Of a DNA stretch of 64,000 nucleotides, positions 17,259-25,885 are shown in pieces. Position numbers and translations under genes: made by a program. Position 1 is the stretch's first letter. The number at the start of each line of letters is the position of its first letter. The notes beneath the pieces are model-generated. The model searched no databases, was not told the origin of the DNA, and was given only the letters and a program-made list of their open reading frames with translations. The stretch is from Flagellimonas abyssi (lineage in GTDB: Bacteria; Bacteroidota; Bacteroidia; Flavobacteriales; Flavobacteriaceae), in contig NZ_JAHZSV010000003.1 of the NCBI RefSeq assembly GCF_019457905.1, positions 62,001 to 126,000 of the forward strand, given 5' to 3'.

Positions 17259-19991
17259 ATGCATCATACTTTCCTCGAATATGTACTGGATGACCTCCAC
17301 AATAAACAGTTGGATATAACCAATTGTATTTATGTACTCCCCAGTAAAAGGTCGGGAACCTTCTTAAAAAAACACATCTCCAATAGACTGGAGAAGAATA
17401 CATTCAGCCCGGAAGTATTATCTATTCAGGAGTTTATCGGAAACCTCTCCAACTTAAACCAAGCTTCAAATATTGATTTGTTGCTCCTTCTTTTTAGGGT
17501 ATACAAACAATCTCAAATTGACGAATCGGATGACTTTGCCTCCTTCATGAATTGGGGACAGACCCTTTTACAGGATTTTAATGAGATTGATGGTTACCTT
17601 ATCCCTGCTACAGATATTCTGAATTATCTCTCCGCCATCAAAGAAATCAACCATTGGTCTGCCAGTAAAGAGAAAACAGAACTGGTCGAGAATTATTTAC
17701 AGCTCTGGAAGAATCTTGAAACCATCTACAACAATTTTTATGAAGCCCTGCTTGAACAAAAAAAAGGCTACCAAGGATTGATTCAACGAGAAGCCGTTAA
17801 GGCGATTCAAAATGCCCACTATAAAGAAACTCGCAAAAATCCCATTGTATTTGTAGGTTTTAATGCCTTGAATGCAGCTGAGTCGACCATTATCCAGTAT
17901 TATCTGGAACAAGGCAATTCACATATTTATTGGGATATCGATTCCTATTTTTTGGACGACCCAATTCACGATGCCGGCTTGTTCGTCAGGGATTACCAAT
18001 ACAATTGGCCATATTATAAGCACAGCCATAAAATAGAGCCACAGAACAATTTTCTACAGAATAAGAACATCAGAATCACCGGAGTTCCCAAAAGTATCTC
18101 CCAAACCAAATATGTAGGTCAACTGTTACAGGAAATCGGAGACAAAGAATCCATTGACCTCTCCAGAACGGCCTTGGTATTGGCGGATGAAACTTTACTC
18201 AACCCAATGCTCAATGCAATACCTAGCAGCATCCCAGAAGTCAACATAACCATGGGGATGCCATTGAACAAAACTGTGCTCTATTGCTTTTTTGTAAATT
18301 TTTTAGAGCTACACCTCAACGTTTCTGAACGGGGATGGTTCTTTAAACGTGTCTTGGAATTCATTTCCAACCCCTACACTTTAACACTGTCCTCGGAAAA
18401 GCAAGGGAACTTCGCGCAACAATTGTCCAAGGACATCAAAGAGAACAACCTACTTTACATCAACACGGAAACGCTCGAAAAATATCCGAAGGCAAAGGAG
18501 TTGTTAGCCATCATTTTTCCAGAGGAAGCATTCTCGCCAATGCGTTGGATAAACAACTGTCTAATGCTCATAGATCGTTTGAAGAATATCTACCAACAAG
18601 AAAAAAATGCACTGGAGCTGGAATATCTGTATCGCTTCTATGCCCTTTTCAATCAATTAGGACAATATTTGGACAAGGTGGAGTTTATGGATGAGCTGAA
18701 ATCCATCAAAAATCTGTTCAAACAATTGGCCAACATGGAAACCTTGGATTTTATCGGCCAGCCCTTAACGGGATTTCAAATTATGGGGATGTTGGAGAGC
18801 CGAAACCTCGATTTTGAAACTGTGATCATTACTTCTGTGAACGAGGGCATCCTCCCTTCCGGAAAATCGAACAATTCCTTTATCCCTTTTGATGTAAAAC
18901 GGGATTACGGTCTTCCCACCTACAAAGAAAAGGATGCCATCTATGTATATCACTTTTACCGATTGATTCAACGCGCAAAGAATATATACATCACCTACAA
19001 CACAGAACCTGATGTGCTTGAAGGTGGAGAAAAAAGCCGATTGATAACCCAATTACTGACGGATAAAAATCTAAAAAAACACATTACGCATACCATTGCA
19101 ACCCCAAAAATTTCCATTGATCCGAAACCACTGATACAAATCGAAAAGGATGACAAGTTCATGGAGGACTTGAAGGCATTTGCCCAAAATGGCTTTTCAC
19201 CTACCTCATTGACCAATTACATCAGAAACCCTATTGATTTTTACACGAGAAATATTCTAAAAATCAATGATTTGGAAGAAGTAGAGGAAAATATTGCGGC
19301 CAACACCTTTGGAACCATCATTCATGATAGTTTGGAGCAGCTCTACACCCCACTAATTAATCAGGAATTAACGGAGGTAAGCATCAAGAAACTAAAAACA
19401 CAAGTGCAAGAGGTTGTACTGCATCATTTTGAAAAGAACCTTTCTGGAGTAGATGTTTCCAAAGGAAAATTTCTTTTGGTGTACAATGTCATCTTAAAAT
19501 ATCTGAACAACTTTTTGGATGATGAGCTACAACAGCTCAAACGCCATGAAATCAATATATTGGCACTCGAGGAACGCTACGAAGAACTTATTACGGTTCC
19601 CGGGCTTGATTTTCACATCAAACTAAAAGGAACTTTAGATCGTGTAGATGAATTTGACGGCACCGTTCGCATTATTGACTACAAAACGGGCAAGGTAGAG
19701 GCAAAAAACGTAAAAATTACGGATTGGGTAACATTGATTACCGATTATGATAAAAGCAAGGCGTTCCAATTGCTTTGTTACGCTTACCTGTATTCCAAAA
19801 AACACAGTATAAGCGATGTTCAGGCAGGAATCATTTCCTTTAAGAAATTGAGCCAGGGACTATTCCCGTTTTCAGAGGACAAGGATGCCCGAATAAATTC
19901 GGACACCCTTGCCACCTTTGAAAATTATCTGTTCCAATTGATACGTGAAATCTGCAATGCCACAGTGCCCCTTACCGAGAAAATAGATTAA
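17259..19991 (+). CDS. PD-(D/E)XK nuclease family protein, AddB-like
   Basis: A 910-residue protein that looks like the inactivated-helicase/nuclease partner of AddA. The N-terminus has LPSKRSGTFLKKHI in place of a perfect Walker A, and the C-terminal nuclease has GTIIHDSLEQLY (about 685), LKGTLDRVDEFDG and IIDYKTGKVEAKN (about 804) with a following Gln. I do not see the four Cys that hold an iron-sulfur cluster in Firmicute AddB. Middle parts (ESRNLDFETVIITSVNEG) match helicase motif remnants. It probably acts with the gene at 11384 in double-strand-break resection. It ends exactly where the convergent SDR gene ends. Confidence 0.85.
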   Translation: MHHTFLEYVLDDLHNKQLDITNCIYVLPSKRSGTFLKKHISNRLEKNTFSPEVLSIQEFIGNLSNLNQASNIDLLLLLFRVYKQSQIDESDDFASFMNWGQTLLQDFNEIDGYLIPATDILNYLSAIKEINHWSASKEKTELVENYLQLWKNLETIYNNFYEALLEQKKGYQGLIQREAVKAIQNAHYKETRKNPIVFVGFNALNAAESTIIQYYLEQGNSHIYWDIDSYFLDDPIHDAGLFVRDYQYNWPYYKHSHKIEPQNNFLQNKNIRITGVPKSISQTKYVGQLLQEIGDKESIDLSRTALVLADETLLNPMLNAIPSSIPEVNITMGMPLNKTVLYCFFVNFLELHLNVSERGWFFKRVLEFISNPYTLTLSSEKQGNFAQQLSKDIKENNLLYINTETLEKYPKAKELLAIIFPEEAFSPMRWINNCLMLIDRLKNIYQQEKNALELEYLYRFYALFNQLGQYLDKVEFMDELKSIKNLFKQLANMETLDFIGQPLTGFQIMGMLESRNLDFETVIITSVNEGILPSGKSNNSFIPFDVKRDYGLPTYKEKDAIYVYHFYRLIQRAKNIYITYNTEPDVLEGGEKSRLITQLLTDKNLKKHITHTIATPKISIDPKPLIQIEKDDKFMEDLKAFAQNGFSPTSLTNYIRNPIDFYTRNILKINDLEEVEENIAANTFGTIIHDSLEQLYTPLINQELTEVSIKKLKTQVQEVVLHHFEKNLSGVDVSKGKFLLVYNVILKYLNNFLDDELQQLKRHEINILALEERYEELITVPGLDFHIKLKGTLDRVDEFDGTVRIIDYKTGKVEAKNVKITDWVTLITDYDKSKAFQLLCYAYLYSKKHSISDVQAGIISFKKLSQGLFPFSEDKDARINSDTLATFENYLFQLIREICNATVPLTEKID

Positions 19992-20702
19992 TTACTTTAA
20001 ATCGGGACGTGTGGGACGTACCTCAATTTTACTGGGCAAGGTGCGTGGATGCATCGTGAGCAAATCCACGACCAATTTACCGATATCCTCGGGTTGAATC
20101 TTCCAAGCATCTTTCTCCGATGGTTCGTGATTGTTAAAATGGCTTGCCACCGAACCTGGCATAATCGTGGTTACTTTAATGTTGTACTGTCTCAAGTCCA
20201 GCATCGCGGCCTGTGTAAATCCGACCACCCCAAATTTTGTGGCATTGTAACCCGCTGCCGTGGCAAAGAAATTGGTCCCTGCCAAACTCGCCAATGTCAT
20301 GTAATAGCCTTCAGATTTTTTCAAGGCATCAACGGATGCTTTTAGCGTATGGTATACCCCGTTCAGGTTGGTATTGATCATCTGGTGCCATTTCTCGTCT
20401 TCCAGTTCATCGATTGGGGCAAAATGTCCTACGCCTGCATTGGCCATTACCACATCCAATTGCCCCCATTTATCTAGAATGGCGGTCACAGCCTTTTTCT
20501 CATCGTCCAATTTTGATACGTCAGATGACAATCCCAATACCTTATCTGGTTTGTTTAAGCTCTTTACAGCGGCATCGGCACTTTCTTGGCTGCGTCCGCT
20601 AATGGCGACCTTCATGCCCTGCTCCAACAAGCTTTCGGCGATACCGTACCCGATACCTTTGGTTCCTCCTGTGATGTATGCTACTTTTCCTTCTAATTTC
20701 AT
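19992..20702 (-). CDS. Short-chain dehydrogenase/reductase
   Basis: A 236-residue NAD(P)-dependent oxidoreductase of the classical SDR family. The cofactor loop is TGGTKGIGYGIAESL, NAG is in MANAGVGHF, the catalytic Ser is in LASLAGT and the YxxxK pair is in YNATKFG. Arg in AISGRSQES suggests NADP(H). The substrate is not deducible. The gene is convergent with the addB-like gene, with no base between the two stop codons. Confidence 0.92.
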   Translation of the reverse strand: MKLEGKVAYITGGTKGIGYGIAESLLEQGMKVAISGRSQESADAAVKSLNKPDKVLGLSSDVSKLDDEKKAVTAILDKWGQLDVVMANAGVGHFAPIDELEDEKWHQMINTNLNGVYHTLKASVDALKKSEGYYMTLASLAGTNFFATAAGYNATKFGVVGFTQAAMLDLRQYNIKVTTIMPGSVASHFNNHEPSEKDAWKIQPEDIGKLVVDLLTMHPRTLPSKIEVRPTRPDLK

Positions 20703-20862
20703 GTTGATTTTGTTTTGTAGTAAAGTTCAAAAAAGCACAGGGCAAATACAAAAAATAGCTATTAAAAGGATGGTAAAGTTTGATGCGATAAAGAGGAAGG
20801 GACAAAATCGTGATGTAAAATATGGTACATTTACCGCTGGTGAAACGATTTATAGATAATCC

Positions 20863-21801
20863 ATGATGAAAAACAGGTTGATGATTTTACTGGCGCTGTG
20901 TCTGAACCAAGTAATCGCACAAAATCAAGGCGAGATTACGCAATTCAACAGTGCTCTGAACAAATTCCTGAACGTTCGGGATTTATGTATCTCAGAAAAC
21001 GGTAACGAGGCATTTTTCACCATTCAGAGCCCATTACAGGATATTTCCCAGATTGCATATATCAAAAAGGAGGATAACGGATGGACGGAGCCAGAACTGA
21101 TGTCCTTTTCAACTTCATACATGGACTTGGAACCATTTCTCTCACCCGATGGAAAGCGATTGTTCTTTGTTTCCGACAGACCCTTGGATGATTCCTCTAA
21201 GCAGAAAAAAGATTTTGATATTTGGTATGTGGAACGAAGCGGTCCCGAAAAAGATTGGTCAAGTCCTAAAAACATGGGTACTCCCGTTAATTCTGACCTT
21301 AATGAGTTTTATCCTTCAATAAGTAAAAACAACAACATGTACTTTACCTTGGAGTCGCCCAACGGACTTGGAAAAGACGATATTTACATTTCCCGCTGGG
21401 AAAATGGTTCATATTCTACCCCGCAATTATTGGATGAAAACGTCAATAGCTCCGGATATGAATTCAATGCCTTTGTCTCCAAGAATGAGGATTTTATTCT
21501 TTTTTCAAGGTATAACGAAGCCGATGGTATAGGAAGTGGCGACCTCTATATTTCCCTGAAGAATGACAAGGGCAGCTGGGAAAAGGCAAAAAACATTGGA
21601 ACTCCCATCAATACAAAATATATGGAGTATTGTCCGTTCTACGACGAGACTAACCAAACACTCTATTTTACCAGCCGACGGAACAATTTATCCCCCAAGA
21701 AATTTGATTCTGTGTCGGATTTCCAAGAATACATCAACCAAAGCAATAATGGCTTAAGTAAAATTTATAAGACTCATTTTGAAATTAACGGACTTGAATA
21801 A
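20863..21801 (+). CDS. Exported PD40-repeat (WD40-like beta-propeller) protein
   Basis: A 312-residue exported protein. The N-terminus (MMKNRLMILLALCLNQVIAQ) is a signal peptide. The body has repeated PD40 blades such as PFLSPDGKRLFFVSDR and CPFYDETNQTLYFTSRR, which form a TolB-like propeller. Such proteins sit in the periplasm or outer membrane and bind other proteins; no enzymatic motif is seen. A TACATTTA box at 20828-20835 may be its -7 element. The stop codon overlaps the reading frame that leads into the next gene. Confidence 0.82.
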   Translation: MMKNRLMILLALCLNQVIAQNQGEITQFNSALNKFLNVRDLCISENGNEAFFTIQSPLQDISQIAYIKKEDNGWTEPELMSFSTSYMDLEPFLSPDGKRLFFVSDRPLDDSSKQKKDFDIWYVERSGPEKDWSSPKNMGTPVNSDLNEFYPSISKNNNMYFTLESPNGLGKDDIYISRWENGSYSTPQLLDENVNSSGYEFNAFVSKNEDFILFSRYNEADGIGSGDLYISLKNDKGSWEKAKNIGTPINTKYMEYCPFYDETNQTLYFTSRRNNLSPKKFDSVSDFQEYINQSNNGLSKIYKTHFEINGLE

Positions 21802-21896
21802 AAAATAGAAGTATCAATAGCCATATAGAAGAACATATCGCTCCCGATATTCCCGAACCCCAGCGGCTACAGGAGTACGGAGTAGGTATTTTTAAA

Positions 21897-22685
21897 ATGG
21901 TCCCTACCAAATCTGCACTTAAAAAAGCTTTAAAAAAAGGCTACATCACCGTAAACGGTTTCATTGCCTCGACCGCTACCATAATCAATGGTGGCGAACG
22001 TATTGTTTTGACCATTCCAGAAGATCCTACACCTAATAAACGACTCATATTCCCCCTCAAAGTATGGTTTGAAGATGAACATTTGGCTGCCATCCACAAA
22101 CCCGCGGGAATCGAAGTGAGCGGCAATAAGTTTAAGACCATTACCAATGCATTGCCGCAAAACCTTAAAGCCAGTTCGCTTCCAGATGCCACTACCCCTC
22201 AACCCGTCCACCGTTTGGATTTTGCCACTACGGGTATTGTTTTGGTTGGAAAAACCAATAGCAGCATCCGGGTCTTGAACAAAATGTTCGAGGACAAACT
22301 AATATCCAAAACCTATTATGCCGTGGCCATTGGCAAAATGAAGCCCCATGGTACAATAACCACAGAAATCGATGGTAAACCTTCACAATCCCATTACAAG
22401 GTTATGGAGTCTGTTCCTTCGAAGCGTTTCGGCACCCTCAACCTAGTGAAGTTGTGTCCAAAAACAGGCAGAAGGCACCAATTGCGGAAACATTTGTACA
22501 GTTTGGGGAATCCCATCCTCGGAGACAAGGAATACGCCTTGGAGGGCTTAATTTTGAAAAGCAAAGGGCTGTATTTGCATGCCTACGCGTTGGAATTTGA
22601 GCATCCCTTTACCAACGAAATCATTCGTATTACTGATGAGCTTCCGGAGAAGTTTAGAAAGTTATTTGGTTCTGATACACGATAA
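21897..22685 (+). CDS. RluA-family RNA pseudouridine synthase with uncertain start
   Basis: Isomerises uridine to pseudouridine in rRNA or tRNA. The catalytic Asp is in VHRLDFATTGIVLVGK and the C-terminal landmark is CPKTGRRHQLRKHL. The annotated ATG gives 262 residues but cuts an S4-like RNA-binding segment: the same frame is open from 21798, and its translation (RLQEYGVGIFK before the ATG, then KSALKKALKKGYITVNG) reads as one continuous S4 domain. No ATG, GTG, TTG or CTG exists in that 33-codon extension, only ATA, ATC and ATT. Either translation starts at a rare codon, perhaps coupled to the stop of the gene upstream, or the protein is truncated. Confidence 0.85.
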   Translation: MVPTKSALKKALKKGYITVNGFIASTATIINGGERIVLTIPEDPTPNKRLIFPLKVWFEDEHLAAIHKPAGIEVSGNKFKTITNALPQNLKASSLPDATTPQPVHRLDFATTGIVLVGKTNSSIRVLNKMFEDKLISKTYYAVAIGKMKPHGTITTEIDGKPSQSHYKVMESVPSKRFGTLNLVKLCPKTGRRHQLRKHLYSLGNPILGDKEYALEGLILKSKGLYLHAYALEFEHPFTNEIIRITDELPEKFRKLFGSDTR

Positions 22686-22715
22686 AAAAAGCACCCCATT
22701 TGAGGTGCTTTTTCA
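22683..22715 (+). terminator. Terminator of the pseudouridine synthase gene
   Basis: AAAAAGCACC and GGTGCTTTTT form a stem around a short loop, directly at the stop codon, with a T run. It is the last chromosomal feature before the integrated element. Confidence 0.88.
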
Positions 22716-22721
22716 ATTTTC

Positions 22722-22764
22722 GTGGAGAATACCGGATTCGAACCGGTGACCTCTTGCCTGCCAG
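22722..22764 (-). repeat. attL: 43 bp partial copy of the tRNA-Ala 3' end
   Basis: Identical over 43 bp to 41941-41983. On the minus strand it runs from base 32 of the anticodon loop to the end of the acceptor stem. The sequence beyond (22765 on) no longer matches the tRNA, so this copy is not a functional gene. Confidence 0.93.
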
Positions 22765-22868
22765 CAAGAGGATTACCATATCAATCCAATACAAATAAAT
22801 ACATAATAAATTGTTTTTCAGTATTTTAAATAATTTCGTATTCATTTAATTTCAAATAAAATCACCCA

Positions 22869-22892
22869 TTTGCGTGCAAATTGCGTGCAAAT
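22869..22892 (+). repeat. Left arm-type repeat pair (integrase or excisionase binding)
   Basis: Two tandem copies of TTGCGTGCAAA, each nearly palindromic (TTTGC-GT-GCAAA). The same double unit occurs in the same orientation at 41871-41894 near the right end. The position between attL and the integrase start, overlapping the integrase promoter, fits arm sites for the recombinase. Confidence 0.75.
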
Positions 22893-22898
22893 TTTTTT

Positions 22899-22906
22899 TA
22901 CCTTTG
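22899..22906 (+). promoter_or_regulatory. -7 box of the integrase promoter
   Basis: TACCTTTG, exact TAnnTTTG. Only 6 nt separate it from the ATG at 22913, so the mRNA would be leaderless or nearly so, and the -33 region falls inside the arm repeats, which suggests autorepression by the integrase. Confidence 0.65.
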
Positions 22907-22912
22907 ATTAGG

Positions 22913-24130
22913 ATGAATACCAATATAAAACTTTCTTTAGATACGCGTAGGAAGAAAAAAGATGACTCCTATCCTATTATTTTACGGTTAACCCATTTTC
23001 GAAAAACAACTTCCATAAGCTTAGGGCAATCAATAAAAAAGGAATTTTGGGATAATAAAAACGAGAAAGTTAAAAGAGCATTCAAAGGAACTTCATCAGT
23101 TAGTAAACTCAATAATCAACTCTTAAAAGAAAAGACCAGAGCGGTCGACATAATTAATGACCTGAACGAAAAGGACGAGCTTAACTTTTTATCCATTTTG
23201 CAGCTGAAGAAGAAGATTGTAAAAACCGCATCATTGGATTCATTTTTTAAGTTTAGCGAGGATATTGTCGATGAGTTAAAAGCAGCTGAACGTTATGGTA
23301 ATGCAAACACATACTACGCGGTAATTAAGGTATTGGAGAAATTCGCTGATGGAAATGATATCAAATTCAACGAAATCAATTATGATTTTCTCAAAAGATT
23401 TGAGAACTGGCACTTTTCCAAAGGTAATTCTGTTAACAGTCTATCGACGTATATGAGAACAATCAAAGCGGTCTTTAACAAGGCCATTAAGTCTGATGTT
23501 GTTTCTAGAGATGCTTATCCTTTTACACATTATAAGATTAAAACTACTCCTACAGAAAAAAGAGCGCTTGACATTAAAAGCATCAAATCAATTATGCTTT
23601 TAAAACTGGAAGAAACGGATAGTCTGTTTCACTATAGAAATTACTTCCTTGCCTCTTACATGCTTTATGGTATTTCCTTTATGGACTTGGCTTTTTTAAG
23701 GGTTCAAAATATCATTGACAACCGAATTAAATTCCAAAGAAAAAAAACGTCAAAGCCTTATGATATTAACATCACGCCTCAGTTAAAGGAAATCCTCTCG
23801 TTTTATCTTAAGGATAAAGAGAGGTCTGAATTTATATTTCCAATCATTAAAAGAGCCACATTTGAACTTCAATATAAAGACGTCTTATGGGCACGGAAGA
23901 GATATAATAAAGGGCTTAAAGAAATTGCAAAAAAATGCAAGATAGAGCAGCGGTTGACCTCATATGTATCTCGTCATAGTTTTGCAACCCAAGCTATGCT
24001 GCAGGACGTTCCCTTACAAGCTATTTCTTCCATGCTTGGCCATAATCGACTATCAACTACTCAAATATATCTGAAGTCCCTGCCGAATAATATACTAGAC
24101 AATTATAATCAGAAATTGGTTAAACTGTAA
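22913..24130 (+). CDS. Tyrosine recombinase (integrase) of the element
   Basis: Site-specific recombinase that integrates and excises the island. From the ATG at 22913 it has 405 residues: an N-terminal arm-binding domain of the Bacteroidota type (NIKLSLDTRRKKKDDSYPI), a SAM-like core-binding domain (about 110-210), and the catalytic domain. HxxR is in SYVSRHSFATQ (about 353-360), then LGHNRLSTTQIYLK with the nucleophilic Tyr near 385. The first catalytic Arg is not obvious: the usual RGM/GLR box reads MLYGISFMDLAFLR. I prefer the ATG at 22913 to a start 13 codons upstream because the -7 box and arm repeats lie between them. It faces into the element. Confidence 0.92.
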   Translation: MNTNIKLSLDTRRKKKDDSYPIILRLTHFRKTTSISLGQSIKKEFWDNKNEKVKRAFKGTSSVSKLNNQLLKEKTRAVDIINDLNEKDELNFLSILQLKKKIVKTASLDSFFKFSEDIVDELKAAERYGNANTYYAVIKVLEKFADGNDIKFNEINYDFLKRFENWHFSKGNSVNSLSTYMRTIKAVFNKAIKSDVVSRDAYPFTHYKIKTTPTEKRALDIKSIKSIMLLKLEETDSLFHYRNYFLASYMLYGISFMDLAFLRVQNIIDNRIKFQRKKTSKPYDINITPQLKEILSFYLKDKERSEFIFPIIKRATFELQYKDVLWARKRYNKGLKEIAKKCKIEQRLTSYVSRHSFATQAMLQDVPLQAISSMLGHNRLSTTQIYLKSLPNNILDNYNQKLVKL

Positions 24131-24186
24131 CCTTAACCCTTCCTAGTCCCAAATCCTTACTCACAACTTCAGCGCATGGATCCTGG

Positions 24187-24232
24187 CCTATTTTTGCAGT
24201 GTTTGGGAAGATAAGCGTAAAGCAAAAATAGG
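24187..24232. repeat. 11 bp inverted repeat between integrase and mobilization genes
   Basis: CCTATTTTTGC (24187-24197) and GCAAAAATAGG (24222-24232) are perfectly complementary with a 24 nt loop. It lies between the convergent integrase and mobilization operons and could end transcription from both, or be a protein site. No long T run follows. Confidence 0.5.
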
Positions 24233-24245
24233 ATAGGGCGCTGTC

Positions 24246-24701
24246 CTACTTTTGGCCATTATCCTCCAGCCATTTTTGATATAGTTCCTTTGCCTCTGGG
24301 CTTTCTTCAAAGAATGTCCTGTAGTGTTCAATTGCATCATCTTGACCTTCTACATATGCAACCTGTTCTTTCTTGGATATCCTTGACACCTTGTAGATTG
24401 AAAAACCAAGGACCAAAAGGACCGTGACCAACAACCCCCAAGTAAGTTTTATGGCCCAACTGGGCAAGAGAACGGACCGCTCTACTTTATGAAGAATCCT
24501 TTCCATCAGTCTTTGTTGTTCCTTAATGTCGTTTTTTTGTTTGTTGCCATACTCTTTTAGAAGAGCATTTAATTCGCTGGTATCTGGCCTTAATGGAAGG
24601 TTTTTGAAATCCTCATGAACCTTTTCCAATCGGCCGATACTCTTTTCAAATCCGTTGATCTCCTCAGTCAACAGTTCCGCTATCTCGTCCAGTTTTGCCA
24701 T
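24246..24701 (-). CDS. Small membrane-anchored coiled-coil protein of the mobilization operon
   Basis: A 151-residue protein with a long N-terminal helical, coiled-coil-prone region (residues 1-80; EEINGFEKSIGRLEKVHEDF), one transmembrane helix (about 86-106; LTWGLLVTVLLVLGFSIY) and an acidic cytosolic tail. It resembles flavobacterial proteins that accompany MobA/MobC (I believe the DUF6730 group, not certain). It is the last gene of mobC-mobA-this gene, 10 nt after the relaxase, so a role in bringing the relaxosome to a coupling protein is plausible but not shown. Confidence 0.6.
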   Translation of the reverse strand: MAKLDEIAELLTEEINGFEKSIGRLEKVHEDFKNLPLRPDTSELNALLKEYGNKQKNDIKEQQRLMERILHKVERSVLLPSWAIKLTWGLLVTVLLVLGFSIYKVSRISKKEQVAYVEGQDDAIEHYRTFFEESPEAKELYQKWLEDNGQK

Positions 24702-24711
24702 ATTGTTTTGT

Positions 24712-25581
24712 TTAGATTCCTATTCCAGTGTCCCTGACCACTTTGATGGCCAGTTTGATGGTCTTTTTTATGATGGTCTGGGTCAAACTTTTTGGGACAT
24801 TCACTGTCCTCCCCAAAAGCTGCATGCTCTTGTCCTTGGCAATCCGCTGTGCCATGTTCCTTTCAAAGTTCATTTGACGGGCGATCCTGCCCATGGACAT
24901 GGACCGGTGCACCTCGCTTCCCTTTAGGTTCGTTCCCTTATGCTCAAAACGGAAGCCCTGCAACTGGTTCTGCCTGTTGATGCTCGGGATGACTTTTACA
25001 TTGTTCTGCTCCATCGATTTGATATACTGGTCAAAATCCCTTGGCCGTTCCTTGGCCATGACCTTTTCATGGATCTTCTGTATTTCCGATCGGACATATT
25101 GCATCCGGTACAGTTTTTCCTGCTGAACTTCCCTTACCGTGGTCAGGTCCATTTGTTTGGCCACCCTTTCCGCCACTTGTTGGCTCCGCTTGCCGATGAA
25201 GCTGTCGTTATAGGCCTTCCCCTGAAAGTTTATCCGGTTGGCATACAGGTGGACGTGCACGTGCTCTTTGTCCCTATGGACAAAGGCAATGGCCTGGTGC
25301 TGCTTGAGGTTCATTTCCTTGAGGAACCGTTCGGTCATTTCCTTGAGTCGTTCGCTTTCCAGTTTCCTGCCGTCCTCGATGGTGGGGCTCAGCACAAAGC
25401 TGAGCGTGTTCTTCCGGCAGAGTTCATTCTGTTCTTGGATGACCTTGAACTCCTCGGTGATCTCCCTCGGGGTCTCCCCGGCCAGATATTGGCTGTGGAT
25501 AATCTCCGATCCCTTCTCCTGGTTCATCCCGTAGCTCATGGAGGCCGATGTGTGCGATATGGATTTGCCCATGCCTATCAT
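24712..25581 (-). CDS. mobA: Relaxase / mobilization nuclease (MobA type)
   Basis: Nicks the transfer origin and attaches to the 5' end for conjugal transfer. The 289-residue protein has the three relaxase motifs: an N-terminal Tyr in SASMSYGMN, a middle region, and the metal-binding histidines in HRDKEHVHVHLYANRI (about 104-119), then NFQGKAYNDS. The C-terminal half is basic and helical. It overlaps mobC by 4 nt (ATGA) and shares its operon. It is shorter than many MobA proteins but complete through the nuclease domain. GC content is higher than in the chromosomal neighbours. Confidence 0.9.
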   Translation of the reverse strand: MIGMGKSISHTSASMSYGMNQEKGSEIIHSQYLAGETPREITEEFKVIQEQNELCRKNTLSFVLSPTIEDGRKLESERLKEMTERFLKEMNLKQHQAIAFVHRDKEHVHVHLYANRINFQGKAYNDSFIGKRSQQVAERVAKQMDLTTVREVQQEKLYRMQYVRSEIQKIHEKVMAKERPRDFDQYIKSMEQNNVKVIPSINRQNQLQGFRFEHKGTNLKGSEVHRSMSMGRIARQMNFERNMAQRIAKDKSMQLLGRTVNVPKSLTQTIIKKTIKLAIKVVRDTGIGI

Positions 25582-25880
25582 TTCTTGAAATTTAAAAAGT
25601 GTTGTCGTATCTCTTTGGCCAACTGGGCCGTTTCCTCGGCCAATCTAGGGTTACGCTTGCGGAACATGTTGGTGATCAGCTTGAAGTTCCGTTGGTATTT
25701 GACCAATAGCTTATAGGCCTCTATCTGTTCGTCCGTCATCCTTTCAACTATCCTATCATCGAATGCGGCACGGCGGCAGTACTCACTGATGGAAAGACCG
25801 CTCTTCCGGGCCTTGATCCTCAGCAGTTTCTTCTCGTAGACCGAGCACCGGAACTGTACGAACTCTTTCTTCATTTTCAC
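25578..25880 (-). CDS. mobC: Mobilization accessory protein (MobC type)
   Basis: A 100-residue basic protein of the MobC/relaxosome accessory type: an N-terminal ribbon-helix-helix-like start (KKEFVQFRCSVYEKKLLRIKA), SGLSISEYCRRAAF, and a helical C-terminus. Such proteins bind near oriT and help the relaxase open the strands. It is the first gene of the operon and a candidate oriT lies in the 39 bp just upstream. Confidence 0.85.
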   Translation of the reverse strand: MKMKKEFVQFRCSVYEKKLLRIKARKSGLSISEYCRRAAFDDRIVERMTDEQIEAYKLLVKYQRNFKLITNMFRKRNPRLAEETAQLAKEIRQHFLNFKK

Positions 25881-25885
25881 ATCAT

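Noticed and set aside
22722-22764. A second tRNA-Ala gene at the left end of the island
   Set aside because: Only the 3' part from the anticodon loop on is present; D arm and 5' acceptor strand are missing.
24940-25716. Plus-strand ORF of 258 codons across the relaxase gene
   Set aside because: Shadow of the GC-rich mobA/mobC genes; composition is that of an antisense frame.
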